From positions 1-64,000 of the forward strand of contig JAGASN010000027.1 in NCBI GenBank assembly GCA_017847875.1: a stretch of 64,000 bases of DNA. The letters run 5' to 3'. How positions within the stretch are numbered: position 1 is the stretch's first letter; the number at the start of each line of letters is the position of its first letter. The translations under genes and the position numbers were made by a program. Below the pieces are notes generated by a model. The model ran no database searches, had not been told where the DNA came from, and saw only the letters and a program-made list of their open reading frames with translations. Source of the DNA: Oscillospiraceae bacterium. Its GTDB lineage: Bacteria; Bacillota; Clostridia; Oscillospirales; Ruminococcaceae. Positions 16,699 through 25,310 of this stretch are shown here, in pieces.

Positions 16699-18462
16699 AT
16701 GACCAACAACTCTCACGTACTTGAATGGATCGAAGAAATGAAAGCCCTTGTTAAACCCGATAAAGTCGTCTGGGTAACCGGAGGCGAAGAGCAGATAAAA
16801 GCCTTAAGAGCCGAAGCAATCGCCACCGGACTTATGGAAGAATTAAACCCCGAAAAACTTCCGGGTTGTCTTCTCCACAGAACAAAACCCAACGACGTTG
16901 CAAGGGTCGAAGCAAGAACTTTCATCTGCACAACGAAAAAGGAAATGGCAGGTCCCACCAATAACTGGGTCGAAAAAGACGAAATGTATGCTCGCCTTCG
17001 TCCTCTTGCAGACGGTGCGATGAAAGGCAGAACCATGTACGTTGTTCCCTATTCCATGGGTCAGCTCGGTTCTCCCTTTGCAAAAATCGGAATTGAACTT
17101 ACCGACAGCATCTACGTCGTCCTCAATATGGAAATCATGACCAGAATGGGTCAGGAAGCTCTCGACCAGCTCGGCGATTCCGCCGATTTCGTAAAAGGTC
17201 TTCATTGTTCTCTCGACGTTGACGAGGAACAGAGATACATAGTCCAGTTCCCGGAAGACAACACAATCTGGTCCCTTAACTCCAACTATGGCGGAAACGT
17301 TCTCCAGGGCAAAAAATGTTTTGCTCTCCGAATCGCTTCCTGGCAAGGCTGGAAAGAAGGCTGGATGGCTGAACATATGCTCATCCTCGGAATCGAAAAT
17401 CCCGAAGGCGAAATCAAATATGTAACTGCCGCTTTCCCTTCTGCCTGCGGAAAAACAAACCTCGCAATGCTCATTCCTCCGGAACTTTATCAGAAAAAAG
17501 GCTATAAAGTCTGGTGCGTGGGCGATGATATCGCATGGCTTCGAATCGGAAAAGATGGTCGCCTCTGGGCGGTCAACCCGGAAAACGGCTTTTTCGGCGT
17601 GGCTCCCGGCACCAACAAAAAATCCAACCCCAACGCCCTTGCCGCAACAATGAAGAACACAATTTTCACCAACGTTGCGCATAATCTTGATGACAACACC
17701 GTCTGGTGGGAAGGTCTTGATAAAAACCCGCCGGAAAACGCAATAGACTGGAAAGGCAACCCCTGGAGCGGTTCTACCGCAACGGAAAAAGCCGCACACC
17801 CCAACAGCCGCTTTACCGCGCCGGCTAAAAACTGCCCCTGCGTAAGCCCGAAATTCGATGATCCGGAAGGCGTTCCGATTTCCGCAATGATCTTCGGCGG
17901 AAGAAGAGCAAAAACCGCACCGCTGGTATATCAGTCCCGTGACTGGAAGCACGGCGTTTTTGTCGGTTCAACAATGGCTTCCGAAACCACTGCCGCAGCA
18001 GCGGGCGCAGTCGGCGTTGTTCGCCGTGATCCGATGGCAATGCTTCCCTTCTGCGGATACCATATGGCGGATTATTTCCAGCATTGGCTCGATATGGGCG
18101 AAAAACTCGGCGACAAAGCGCCGAAGATCTTTAACGTAAACTGGTTCAGAACCGATGACGAAGGCCATTTCATCTGGCCCGGATTCGGCGATAATATGAG
18201 AGTTCTTATGTGGATCCTCGGAAGATGCGACGGAACAGCGGAAGCTGACGAAACCGCAATAGGCTTTGAGCCCAGACCCGAAGATATCGACCTCGAAGGT
18301 CTTGATATCGATAAGGAAACTCTTGCAGGACTTCTTTCCGTTGACAAGGAACTTTGGAAAACCGAAGCGGAAGGAATCCGTGAATTCTATAAAAAATTCG
18401 GCGAAAAACTTCCCGCGGAACTTATGGCGGAACTTGAAAAACTTGAAAAAAATCTTGAGTGA
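16699..18462 (+). CDS. pckG: Phosphoenolpyruvate carboxykinase (GTP)
   Basis: 587 residues, the normal size for the GTP-dependent class. The kinase loop FPSACGKTNLA lies near 246-256, and the substrate segments SNYGGNVLQGKKCFALRIAS, GDDIAWL and FGGRRAKTAPLVYQSRDW are conserved. The enzyme interconverts oxaloacetate plus GTP with PEP, CO2 and GDP. In anaerobes it often runs towards oxaloacetate for fermentation or anaplerosis. AAAGGAG site; single gene flanked by its own promoter and terminator. Confidence 0.97.
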   Translation: MTNNSHVLEWIEEMKALVKPDKVVWVTGGEEQIKALRAEAIATGLMEELNPEKLPGCLLHRTKPNDVARVEARTFICTTKKEMAGPTNNWVEKDEMYARLRPLADGAMKGRTMYVVPYSMGQLGSPFAKIGIELTDSIYVVLNMEIMTRMGQEALDQLGDSADFVKGLHCSLDVDEEQRYIVQFPEDNTIWSLNSNYGGNVLQGKKCFALRIASWQGWKEGWMAEHMLILGIENPEGEIKYVTAAFPSACGKTNLAMLIPPELYQKKGYKVWCVGDDIAWLRIGKDGRLWAVNPENGFFGVAPGTNKKSNPNALAATMKNTIFTNVAHNLDDNTVWWEGLDKNPPENAIDWKGNPWSGSTATEKAAHPNSRFTAPAKNCPCVSPKFDDPEGVPISAMIFGGRRAKTAPLVYQSRDWKHGVFVGSTMASETTAAAAGAVGVVRRDPMAMLPFCGYHMADYFQHWLDMGEKLGDKAPKIFNVNWFRTDDEGHFIWPGFGDNMRVLMWILGRCDGTAEADETAIGFEPRPEDIDLEGLDIDKETLAGLLSVDKELWKTEAEGIREFYKKFGEKLPAELMAELEKLEKNLE

Positions 18463-18482
18463 TACTCCCCGTGCTCAAACAA

Positions 18483-18519
18483 AAAAACTCCCGTGCTCAA
18501 AACGAGCACGGGAGTTTTT
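18483..18519 (+). terminator. Bidirectional terminator between pckG and the M20 gene
   Basis: AAAAACTCCCGTGCTC pairs with GAGCACGGGAGTTTTT around a five-base loop. It serves both convergent genes and contains two copies of the over-represented GTGCTC/GAGCAC word. Confidence 0.85.
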
Positions 18520-18539
18520 GCTATAAACAAACGGTTTTA

Positions 18540-19988
18540 TTAAAGAATTTTTTCTCCTGCAATTGCGGGAACTGCACCGTCTTCAATGGGGCTTACGAAG
18601 CCGGATTTTGTTTTGATAAGGAATTCCGCTTTCGCCGCCTCAAGAAGCTCCGGGTTTTCAAAAAGATCAACCGCAGTTGCGGCGATGACTTTTGCCGCAA
18701 GGTTCATTCCCTTTTTGGCAATGGTGGATTTGCCCATGGAAACAACCTGCCAGCTGTGGCCGGGAATTCCGCTTGTCCAGGTTGCGGTGTTTATCTGTGC
18801 GGTGGGGGTTTGCCAGCTTACGTCGCCGACGTCGGTGGAACCGGGAAGGGTGACTTCGCTGTGATAAAGAGGCATAAGGAAATCGTTCTGTGCCTTTTCT
18901 CCGCCGTTTGTTTTTTCGTCAACAAAGCTTGCGATTTCGCTGCTGAAATTGGAAGCAAAACCCGGAAGACCTTCTGTTGCATAGGTCTTTTTGAGTTCTT
19001 CCGCAAAGCTGAGTTCCTCTTCGGAATATTCCGGAAGCTCGGTTTCTTCGAAGTTTTTGAACATTGCTTTTTCAAGAACGGAGTTCGGAACAACGTCGGC
19101 GGTTCCGTCGATAAAGCGGCGTTTAAGGGTCGTTCCGGTCATAAGGGCGGCGCCTTTTGCAATGTCCTCAACTCTTGCGAGAAGGGATTTAACTTTCGCA
19201 ACGGTGTCGGAGCGGACCATATAAAGAACCTGGGCGGTGGGCTGAACAACGTTCGGCGAAATGCCGCCTGCATCGGTTATGGAATAATGGATTCTGTCGC
19301 TGGGCGGCATATGTTCGCGAAGGAACTGAACGCCGATATTCATGAGTTCGACCGCATCAAGAGCGCTGCGTCCCATATGAGGACAGCCTGCCGCATGGGC
19401 GGCAATGCCTTCGAACTTATATTCGACCTGAACGCAGGCAAGATAGGAACCGCTTGTAACCTGGTTGGAATCGTCCGGGTGCCAGGTAAGAGCCGCATCA
19501 AGGCCATAGAAAAGATCCTGCTTTGCCATAAAAGCTTTTCCTGCGCCGCCTTCTTCACCGGGACAGCCATAGAAAATAACGGTTCCGGAACCTTCGCCCT
19601 TTTCTTCAAGATATTTTTTTACCGCATAGGCGGCGGAAAGGGAACCCGCACCGAGAAGGTTGTGTCCGCAGCCGTGGCCGCTTCCGCCGATTATAAGTTC
19701 ATCGTGAACTGTGAGTCCGCTTTTTTGGGAAAGACCGGAAAGGGCATCGAATTCACCGAGAATTCCGATAATCGGTTTTCCGCTTCCGAAAGTTCCGGAA
19801 AAAGCGGTTTCAACGCCTGCAAGACCGGTTTCAACCTTAAAGCCGAGTTCTTCAAGAAGAGTCTTATAAGTTTCTGCGGATTTGTGTTCCTTAAGGGAAA
19901 TTTCGGCATATTCCCAGATTTTGTCGGAAAGTTCTTCAAAAATCCCTTTGTTTTCGTCAATATATGCGTAAAGTTCTTTTTTATCCAT
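18540..19988 (-). CDS. M20 family amidohydrolase (AbgB-like)
   Basis: 482 residues. Metal-site motifs are GEFDALSGL (near 97), HGCGHNLLG with the two His ligands, and GCPGEEGGAGKA with the Glu-Glu pair; the lid region has HAAGCPHMGRSALDAV. This matches M20D amidohydrolases related to aminobenzoyl-glutamate hydrolase. It probably cleaves an N-acyl or peptide-like amide in the cytoplasm. It lies downstream of a polar amino-acid ABC transporter on the same strand, separated by a palindromic repeat, so the transporter may import its substrate (inference). AAGGAG site. Confidence 0.9.
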   Translation of the reverse strand: MDKKELYAYIDENKGIFEELSDKIWEYAEISLKEHKSAETYKTLLEELGFKVETGLAGVETAFSGTFGSGKPIIGILGEFDALSGLSQKSGLTVHDELIIGGSGHGCGHNLLGAGSLSAAYAVKKYLEEKGEGSGTVIFYGCPGEEGGAGKAFMAKQDLFYGLDAALTWHPDDSNQVTSGSYLACVQVEYKFEGIAAHAAGCPHMGRSALDAVELMNIGVQFLREHMPPSDRIHYSITDAGGISPNVVQPTAQVLYMVRSDTVAKVKSLLARVEDIAKGAALMTGTTLKRRFIDGTADVVPNSVLEKAMFKNFEETELPEYSEEELSFAEELKKTYATEGLPGFASNFSSEIASFVDEKTNGGEKAQNDFLMPLYHSEVTLPGSTDVGDVSWQTPTAQINTATWTSGIPGHSWQVVSMGKSTIAKKGMNLAAKVIAATAVDLFENPELLEAAKAEFLIKTKSGFVSPIEDGAVPAIAGEKIL

Positions 19989-20010
19989 TTTAAAACGCTC
20001 CTTTTAAAAA

Positions 20011-20145
20011 AGGCCCCCTTGTTAAAGGGGGCTGTCATTTGCGAAGCAAATGACTGGGGGATTCATTATATAATGTCCGAAGAGATCGGATGAATCCCTC
20101 CACCGTGCGTACCGCAACGGTCCCCCTCCCTTTGACAAGGGAGGC
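20011..20145 (-). repeat. Composite palindromic repeat, copy 2 (full element)
   Basis: The left arm has hairpins CCCCCTTGTTAAAGGGGG and TCATTTGC/GCAAATGA; a centre is bounded by GGGGATTCAT and ATGAATCCC; the right arm repeats the design in reverse, ending CCCTCCCTTTGACAAGGGAGG. The whole segment folds back on itself. It lies between the ABC ATPase and M20 genes. Confidence 0.85.
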
Positions 20146-20150
20146 AAATA

Positions 20151-20876
20151 TCAATACAAAACTTTGCTGAGGAAGTCTTTTGTTCTGGGGTTCTGGGGGT
20201 GGTTAAAAATTTCATCGGGCGTGCCTTCTTCGGCAACAATTCCGCCGTCAATGAAAACGACCCTGTCGCTTACTTCTTTTGCAAAGCCCATTTCGTGGGT
20301 TACGATAACGGAAGTCATGCCGGTTTTAACAAGTCCCTTGATAACTTCAAGAACCTCGCCTACCATTTCCGGGTCAAGGGCGGAAGTGGGTTCGTCAAAA
20401 AGCATTACGTCCGGTTCCATTGCAAGGGCGCGAACGATTGCAAGACGCTGTTTCTGTCCGCCGGAAAGGCTTGTTGCGCTTTCGCTTGCTTTTTCAGCAA
20501 GACCGACTCTGTTAAGAAGTTCTATTGCCTGCTCGTTTGCTTCGGCTTTGGATTTCTTTTTTACGATAGTGGGAGCAAGGGTTACGTTTTCAAGAACGGA
20601 AAGATGGGGGAAAACGTTGAAATGCTGGAAAACCATTCCCATTTTCTGGCGGTGAAGGTCAATATCGACTTTTTCGCTGGTGATATCGGTTCCCTGGAAG
20701 ATAATGCTTCCGGAATCGGGAGTTTCAAGCATATTGAGGCAGCGAAGGAAGGTGGATTTTCCGCCGCCGGAAGGTCCGATTATGGAGATAACCTCCTGGG
20801 GAGCAACGTGTTCGTTAATGCCTTTGAGAACCTGGAGGTCGCCGAAGCTTTTATAAAGATCAATCGTCTGGATCAT
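20151..20876 (-). CDS. Polar amino acid ABC transporter, ATP-binding protein
   Basis: 241 residues. Walker [10 protein letters not shown] (34-42), signature LSGGQKQR, Walker [13 protein letters not shown] and the switch His in VTHEMGFA are all present, in the GlnQ/ArtP class. Its ATG overlaps the permease stop as ATGA (20873-20876), so translation is coupled. It powers import by the permease at 20873 with the binding protein at 21700. Confidence 0.96.
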   Translation of the reverse strand: MIQTIDLYKSFGDLQVLKGINEHVAPQEVISIIGPSGGGKSTFLRCLNMLETPDSGSIIFQGTDITSEKVDIDLHRQKMGMVFQHFNVFPHLSVLENVTLAPTIVKKKSKAEANEQAIELLNRVGLAEKASESATSLSGGQKQRLAIVRALAMEPDVMLFDEPTSALDPEMVGEVLEVIKGLVKTGMTSVIVTHEMGFAKEVSDRVVFIDGGIVAEEGTPDEIFNHPQNPRTKDFLSKVLY

Positions 20877-21607
20877 TTGCTGTTGAGCCTCCTTTCATAG
20901 GCAAGAACAAGTTTGCTGAGAACGAATGTTACGGCGAGATAAATTGCGCCGACGATAATAAGAATTTCAAGAGCGAGATAGGTCTGGCCGTTTACCTTGA
21001 GGTAAGAAGTCATAAGGTCGCCGATGAAGAAGGTGGAAGCCATGGAAGTTTCCTTTGTGATGGCAATAAATTCGTTACCGACTGCCGGAAGGATATTTTT
21101 GATAGCCTGGGGCATGATGACTTTCATCATGGTCTGGGCTTTGTTCATGCCGAGAGAACGCGCGGCTTCGGTCTGGCCTTTGTCAACAGCCTGGATACCG
21201 CTGCGGAAAAGTTCGGAAACATAAGCGGCACTGTTGCAGGCAAGAGCAACGGAAACCCAGAAAAAGTTGCCGGCGCTGATGGGAATAATTTTCGGAAGAC
21301 CGAAAACGAAAAGATAGAGCTGGAGGAGAAGAGGAGTTCCGCGGATAACTTCGATATAAACGGAACAGATCCAGCTTACGGGGTTGAATTCGGAAAGCCA
21401 GTGGATAAAACCTTTTTTGGCTTTTTTCTTGTTGAGTTTTTTAAAGGGTTTTATGTTCGACATTCTTCCAAGAGCGATAAACGCACCGAAAATTACGCCG
21501 AAGAAAACCGCAATGGCGGAAAGGATAAGGGTATAGCGAAGACCTTCGAGGATAAATACCTGCCAGTAATCCCTTATCAGTTCGATAATGTTTTCAAGCA
21601 TTTCCAT
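20873..21607 (-). CDS. Polar amino acid ABC transporter, permease
   Basis: 244 residues, about five membrane helices, with the His/Glu/Gln-family permease segments [17 protein letters not shown] and the EAA-type loop [22 protein letters not shown] that contacts the ATPase. GGAGG site. Middle gene of the three-gene importer operon. Confidence 0.95.
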   Translation of the reverse strand: MEMLENIIELIRDYWQVFILEGLRYTLILSAIAVFFGVIFGAFIALGRMSNIKPFKKLNKKKAKKGFIHWLSEFNPVSWICSVYIEVIRGTPLLLQLYLFVFGLPKIIPISAGNFFWVSVALACNSAAYVSELFRSGIQAVDKGQTEAARSLGMNKAQTMMKVIMPQAIKNILPAVGNEFIAITKETSMASTFFIGDLMTSYLKVNGQTYLALEILIIVGAIYLAVTFVLSKLVLAYERRLNSK

Positions 21608-21699
21608 CAGAATTGTGTACCTCCATGGGGTTTATTTAAGCGGAAAAGCAGGGCGGGAAGAATTTTCCTGCCCTGCTGTTTTTTAAATTATGGTTGATA

Positions 21700-22542
21700 T
21701 CAGCCGTTTGCAACGTTACCTTCGTCGTCGTAAGAAACGTCTGCTGCGTTTTCGCCTTCTGCAAGTGCAAGAGCTTCTTCATACCAAACGTCATAATAAC
21801 CGTTTTCATAAGCTTTTGCAAGGATTTCGTTAACTTTTGCAAGAAGATCATCGGAATCTTTGTTGAGAAGAATTACGTTTGCGGTATATTTGGGGTCAAC
21901 TTCGAAAATGAAGCCGGACATTGCAACGTCGTTAGGGTTGTTTGCAATGAAAACTTCTGCGTTACCGGTTGCAAGTGCAAGAGCATCGAAGTCGCCGTTT
22001 TTAAGCTGAAGGAATGCAGTGGTAAGGTCGCCTACTTCAACGATTTCGCAATCTTCGGGAAGCTGGGATTTGCAAAGGTCAAGCTGGAGAGAAGCGGTCT
22101 GTGCTGCAACTTTAAGGCCGGAGAAATCAGCAGCAGAGGTGAATTTGCCTTCGTTTTCTTTGGTGGTTACGATAACCTGTTCGGTTTCGTTATCGCCTGC
22201 GTAGTAATAGTCGGAAAGGTTATAGTTTTCTGCACGCTGTTCGGTCCAGGAGAAACCGGAGATGGACATATCAACGGATTTGGTTTCAACTGCAACCTGG
22301 CAGGCGTTGAAGCTCATGGGAACGATTTCGAGTTCCATGCCGAGTTCATCGGCGATGAAGTTTGCAAGGGTTACGTCGAAACCAACGTAAGCATCCTGGC
22401 CGGATTTGGAAACATCAACAAATTCCATCGGAGCAAAGTCGGGAGAAAGAGCAACTTTAAGAACTTCTTTGCCGGAAGCGCCGCAGCCGGCGAATGCGAA
22501 GAGCATGCAAGCAACAAGGATAAGGGATACGATTTTTTTCAT
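21700..22542 (-). CDS. Polar amino acid ABC transporter, substrate-binding lipoprotein
   Basis: 280 residues. A lipoprotein signal ends FAGC with Cys20. The mature part is a family 3 extracellular solute-binding protein: LKVALSPDFAPMEFVD, YVGFDVTLANFIADELGM and SISGFSWTEQRAENYNLS are typical. The ligand is probably a polar or neutral amino acid; which one cannot be read from sequence alone. First gene of the operon, with its own strong promoter. Confidence 0.95.
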   Translation of the reverse strand: MKKIVSLILVACMLFAFAGCGASGKEVLKVALSPDFAPMEFVDVSKSGQDAYVGFDVTLANFIADELGMELEIVPMSFNACQVAVETKSVDMSISGFSWTEQRAENYNLSDYYYAGDNETEQVIVTTKENEGKFTSAADFSGLKVAAQTASLQLDLCKSQLPEDCEIVEVGDLTTAFLQLKNGDFDALALATGNAEVFIANNPNDVAMSGFIFEVDPKYTANVILLNKDSDDLLAKVNEILAKAYENGYYDVWYEEALALAEGENAADVSYDDEGNVANG

Positions 22543-22605
22543 TTTAATTACCTCACTAATTTAGAAATTTAAATTTTGAAGTCATTGATCATTGGCTATG
22601 TCCGT

Positions 22606-22634
22606 ATTATACTCGCATAATTATTCATTGTCAA
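22606..22634 (-). promoter_or_regulatory. Strong promoter of the amino-acid ABC operon
   Basis: Minus strand consensus TTGACA (22629-22634), 17-base spacer, consensus TATAAT (22606-22611). Confidence 0.8.
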
Positions 22635-22748
22635 CCCTGTTTTGTGAATATTTATTCGTTTCTACTTTTTGACCATAACAATCAACACTATGCCGTGTGT
22701 TTTGTTCAATTTGCATAGATAAACGCCGTATTTTATTGAAAAAAACAA

Positions 22749-22774
22749 AAAATCCGGCTGTTTGGCCGGATTTT
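22749..22774 (-). terminator. Hairpin terminator after the EamA gene at 22884
   Basis: AAAATCCGGC pairs with GCCGGATTTT around a short loop. It is symmetrical and could work in either direction. Confidence 0.7.
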
Positions 22775-22883
22775 GAATATGCAAAACAAAATGTATAAAT
22801 ACACAAAATTTGCATTTTTGAAGCAAAATTTGCGGAATTTGCAATAAAATATGTAGAGAAACTTAATATTTAATATAAAGCAA

Positions 22884-23747
22884 TCAGCCGAAAATCGCCA
22901 TAAAAACCGTCGCAAAAGCCATAAGGAAAAGCCCGGTTCCGCTTTTTTTCGAAAGTTTTTCGCCAAAAACAAAATAGGAAAAAGCCACCGCAACGAGAAT
23001 ACTCAGTTTATCGATGGGAACAACAATGCTCACAACGCCGTTTTGGATTGCATAATAATAACAAAGCCAGGAAGCGCCGGTTGCAATTCCGGAAAGGCAG
23101 ATGAACCCAAGTTCCCTTTTATCGATGGATTTTATTTCTTTTTGTTTGCCTTTCATAAAAACAATCGCCCAGGCCATTGCCAGAACAACAATTGTCCTGA
23201 GGGCGGTTCCAAGGTTGGATTCCACCCCTTCAATGCCGATTTTCGCAAGAATTGAAGTTGCCGCGGCAAAAACAGCGGAAAGAACCGCATAAAGCATCCA
23301 GCCCTTTTTGCTTTCGCCGGAATAATCTTTCTTTTCGATCATAAGGAAAATTCCGAAGGCAAGAACGGCTGTGCAAACAAGTTTTGTAACAAGGTTTTCC
23401 GTTTCACCGAAGAAAAATATGGCGAGAATAACCGTAAGAATGGTGCTGGATTTATCAATAGGAACGACCTTGTTTACATCGCCCATAGAAAGCGCTTTGA
23501 AATAGCAAATCCAGGAAGCGCCGGTTGCAATTCCGGAAAGGGCGAGAAAAAGAAAAGATCTCGGACTTATTTCAAAAATCGTTCCGAAGGAACCGGAAAC
23601 GAAGACCATTATCCATGAAAAAACAAGAACAATCCCGGTGCGGATAGCAGTGGCAACATCGGAATCTGTTTTGCGGATACCGCATTTTGCAAGAATTGAA
23701 GTAAGTCCGGCAAAAAATGCCGAACCGATCGCCGAAAAAATCCACAT
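22884..23747 (-). CDS. EamA/DMT-superfamily transporter
   Basis: 287 residues with ten hydrophobic segments in two similar halves of about 140 residues. The sequence LSGIATGASWICYFKALSMGDVNKVVPIDKSS in the first half recurs as LSGIATGASWLCYYYAIQNGVVSIVVPIDKLS in the second, an unusually clear internal duplication of the EamA domain. It probably exports or imports a small metabolite; the substrate is unknown. GGAGG site and its own promoter. Confidence 0.88.
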   Translation of the reverse strand: MWIFSAIGSAFFAGLTSILAKCGIRKTDSDVATAIRTGIVLVFSWIMVFVSGSFGTIFEISPRSFLFLALSGIATGASWICYFKALSMGDVNKVVPIDKSSTILTVILAIFFFGETENLVTKLVCTAVLAFGIFLMIEKKDYSGESKKGWMLYAVLSAVFAAATSILAKIGIEGVESNLGTALRTIVVLAMAWAIVFMKGKQKEIKSIDKRELGFICLSGIATGASWLCYYYAIQNGVVSIVVPIDKLSILVAVAFSYFVFGEKLSKKSGTGLFLMAFATVFMAIFG

Positions 23748-23789
23748 AACAAAAACCCCTCCCTTTCCGGCCGAAAAAATACCGTTTTT

Positions 23790-23817
23790 ATTATATCACG
23801 GTAAAACTGCACGTCAA
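23790..23817 (-). promoter_or_regulatory. Promoter of the EamA gene at 22884
   Basis: Minus strand TTGACG (23812-23817), 16-base spacer, TATAAT (23790-23795). Confidence 0.65.
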
Positions 23818-23835
23818 TATGAATTCCGGACAAAA

Positions 23836-23861
23836 AAACGCCCGCAAAAAGCAGGCGTTTT
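23836..23861 (-). terminator. Terminator after the HAD phosphatase gene
   Basis: AAAACGCC/GGCGTTTT stem with GC/GC extension around an A-rich loop and T run on the minus strand. Confidence 0.75.
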
Positions 23862-23871
23862 CCGATGTTTT

Positions 23872-24657
23872 TTATTTTGCGGCTTCTTTCGGAATACAGC
23901 CGACGTTTTCAAGAATTGCGGAAGGGCGGTAGCCATAGGTTTTCGGGGTTTCTTCGGTGGAAGCGCCGGAAAGAACAAGGACGGTTTTCATACCGGATTC
24001 AAGACCGGAGATAACGTCGGTGTCCATTCTGTCGCCGACCATAACCGCTTCGTTGGAATGGCAGCTAAGAAGGCGAAGACCGGTTCTCATCATAAGGGGG
24101 TTCGGTTTTCCGCAGAAATAAGCCTTTTTGCCGGTGGCAATTTCAATAGGCGCAACAAGGGCGCCGCAGGCGGGCATAATTCCGTTTTCAATGGGAGCGG
24201 AAATATCGGAGTTCGTTCCGATAAGTTTTGCGCCTCCTCGAACAAGGTTCGCCGCTTTGGTGATGGTATCAAAAGAATAGGTTTTTCCTTCGCCGACTAC
24301 AACGTAATCCGGGTTGATGTCGTTCATGGTGATTCCCGCGTCATAAAGAGCGTTGAAAAGTGCCGCTTCGCCAATGGCATAAACGCTGCAGCCGGGAGCC
24401 TGTTCTTTAAGAAAAGCGGCGGTCGCAAGAGCACTTGTGTAAAAATGGTCTTCGGAAACATCAAGACCCATTCTCGCAAGTTTCTGCTGAAGTTCGCGGG
24501 GAGTATAGCAGCTGTTGTTGGTAAGGAAAAGGAATTTTTTGTTTTCGGCATGAAGCCAGTCGATAAATTCGCGGACACCGGGAATAATCTGGTTTCCGCG
24601 ATAGATAACTCCATCCATATCGCAGATGAAGCCTTTGATTTCGTTAAAATTGATCAT
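23872..24657 (-). CDS. HAD-IIA family sugar-phosphatase (NagD-like)
   Basis: 261 residues from the ATG after AAGGAG (MINFNEIKGF); an in-frame ATG 20 codons upstream would lie on top of the promoter. HAD motifs: FICDMDGVIYRG (motif I, nucleophile Asp), FLTNNSCYTPREL (motif II), GKPNPLMM with the motif III Lys, and MVGDRMDTDVISGL (motif IV). This is the NagD/p-nitrophenyl phosphatase group, acting on small phosphorylated metabolites. Monocistronic. Confidence 0.92.
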   Translation of the reverse strand: MINFNEIKGFICDMDGVIYRGNQIIPGVREFIDWLHAENKKFLFLTNNSCYTPRELQQKLARMGLDVSEDHFYTSALATAAFLKEQAPGCSVYAIGEAALFNALYDAGITMNDINPDYVVVGEGKTYSFDTITKAANLVRGGAKLIGTNSDISAPIENGIMPACGALVAPIEIATGKKAYFCGKPNPLMMRTGLRLLSCHSNEAVMVGDRMDTDVISGLESGMKTVLVLSGASTEETPKTYGYRPSAILENVGCIPKEAAK

Positions 24658-24699
24658 ATATAACTCCTTGAAACGGATATAAATTTCGCTGTCGGTTTT

Positions 24700-24728
24700 A
24701 TTATATAGATGTTGCACGAGAAAATCAA
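24700..24728 (-). promoter_or_regulatory. Promoter of the HAD phosphatase
   Basis: Minus strand TTGATT (24723-24728), 17-base spacer, TATAAT (24700-24705). Confidence 0.7.
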
Positions 24729-24788
24729 GGCATTTTACACAAATTTATGGTACGATTTTTGGATAAATAAACAGAAATTTAAAAAATT

Positions 24789-24831
24789 TGCGCTATTATA
24801 AATAATAGTTTGAAATAGCGTTTTTTTAACT
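24789..24831. terminator. Hairpin between the HAD and DUF6809 genes
   Basis: CGCTATT and AATAGCG bracket a 17-base AT-rich loop, with T runs on both outer sides, so it may end the DUF6809 transcript on the minus strand. A weaker ATGC/GCAT hairpin lies at 24841-24858. Confidence 0.45.
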
Positions 24832-24872
24832 GAAAAGCAATATGCTGAAAGCATACTGACGGAAAAATTTTT

Positions 24873-25151
24873 TTATTTCTTTTCGGAATTTATCAAAGCT
24901 TCGGCAAAAAGCCTTGTTCCAAGAGAAAACCCATCAAAAAAGGCTTGTTCTTCCGCAAGGCAAAGGTTTTCGTTCATATTTTCAGCATATTGTTCGAAAA
25001 ATTTAAGCTGCTTTTCGTCAAGCAGGCTTTCAAGATTATGATAACTTTTTGAAACAAGCCTTTCAACTTCGTTAATTTCGCTGTTGCCGGTTCCGGAAAT
25101 TTTTGAAGGGTGAAGATTTCCATACCAAAGTTCAGTAATCAGATTCATCAT
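24873..25151 (-). CDS. DUF6809-like small protein
   Basis: 92 residues, begun by two ATG codons after GAGG. The N-terminal MNLITELWYGNLHPS, the central helix DEKQLKFFEQYAENM and the C-terminal FFDGFSLGTRLFAEAL resemble DUF6809 proteins common in Clostridia, whose role is not known to me. No signal or membrane segment. It is divergent from a ribbon-helix-helix gene at 25311, and the shared intergenic region has three tandem GGTACC operators, one of them 35 bases before this start, so the pair is probably co-regulated. The family match is from memory and was not searched. Confidence 0.75.
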   Translation of the reverse strand: MMNLITELWYGNLHPSKISGTGNSEINEVERLVSKSYHNLESLLDEKQLKFFEQYAENMNENLCLAEEQAFFDGFSLGTRLFAEALINSEKK

Positions 25152-25185
25152 TTTATTACCTCGCAGTCATCAGTAATGAAATTAT

Positions 25186-25202
25186 TGTACCATAGTGGTA
25201 CC
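25186..25202. promoter_or_regulatory. Tandem GGTACC operator 1
   Basis: TGTACC then GGTACC with starts 11 bases apart, near the DUF6809 start. The spacer is ATAGT. One base (T for G) differs from operators 2 and 3 in the first half. Confidence 0.65.
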
Positions 25203-25247
25203 AAAACATCAAGTTAATCAGAAGAAGTTTGTAACAGCGAACAAAAA

Positions 25248-25264
25248 GGTACCATTATGGTACC
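25248..25264. promoter_or_regulatory. Tandem GGTACC operator 2
   Basis: GGTACC at 25248-25253 and 25259-25264, spacer ATTAT, 11-base period. The site is a near-perfect palindrome and lies midway between the divergent genes. Confidence 0.7.
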
Positions 25265-25287
25265 TTTAATTTTGTGCACAACTGTTA

Positions 25288-25310
25288 TATAATGGTACCG
25301 AGGTGGTATC
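25288..25310 (+). promoter_or_regulatory. -10 box and tandem GGTACC operator 3 of the ribbon-helix-helix gene
   Basis: TATAAT at 25288-25293 is immediately followed by GGTACC (25294-25299) and GGTATC (25305-25310), again 11 bases apart; the GAGGTGG ribosome site lies inside. A protein bound here would block both transcription start and early elongation. Confidence 0.65.

Larger units (their letters stand above)
22543..22883. other. Intergenic region: ABC-operon promoter and EamA terminator
   Basis: About 340 bases without a gene. It contains the promoter at 22606-22634 and the terminator at 22749-22774. The rest is AT-rich; no riboswitch or small gene was recognised in it. Confidence 0.6.

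Noticed and set aside
18459-20093. A 544-codon plus-strand frame opposite the M20 amidohydrolase gene
   Set aside because: It overlaps the pckG terminator and a palindromic repeat and encodes no recognised motif; the minus strand carries the metal-site motifs.
24789-24831. TGCGCTATTAT considered as a further ATGYGC-type promoter
   Set aside because: No gene follows on the plus strand and the sequence forms the arm of a hairpin with T runs, so a terminator is more likely.
25186-25310. GGTACC repeats considered as a CRISPR or iteron array
   Set aside because: Only three pairs with irregular spacing between pairs, located at two divergent promoters; operators explain them better than an array or replication origin.
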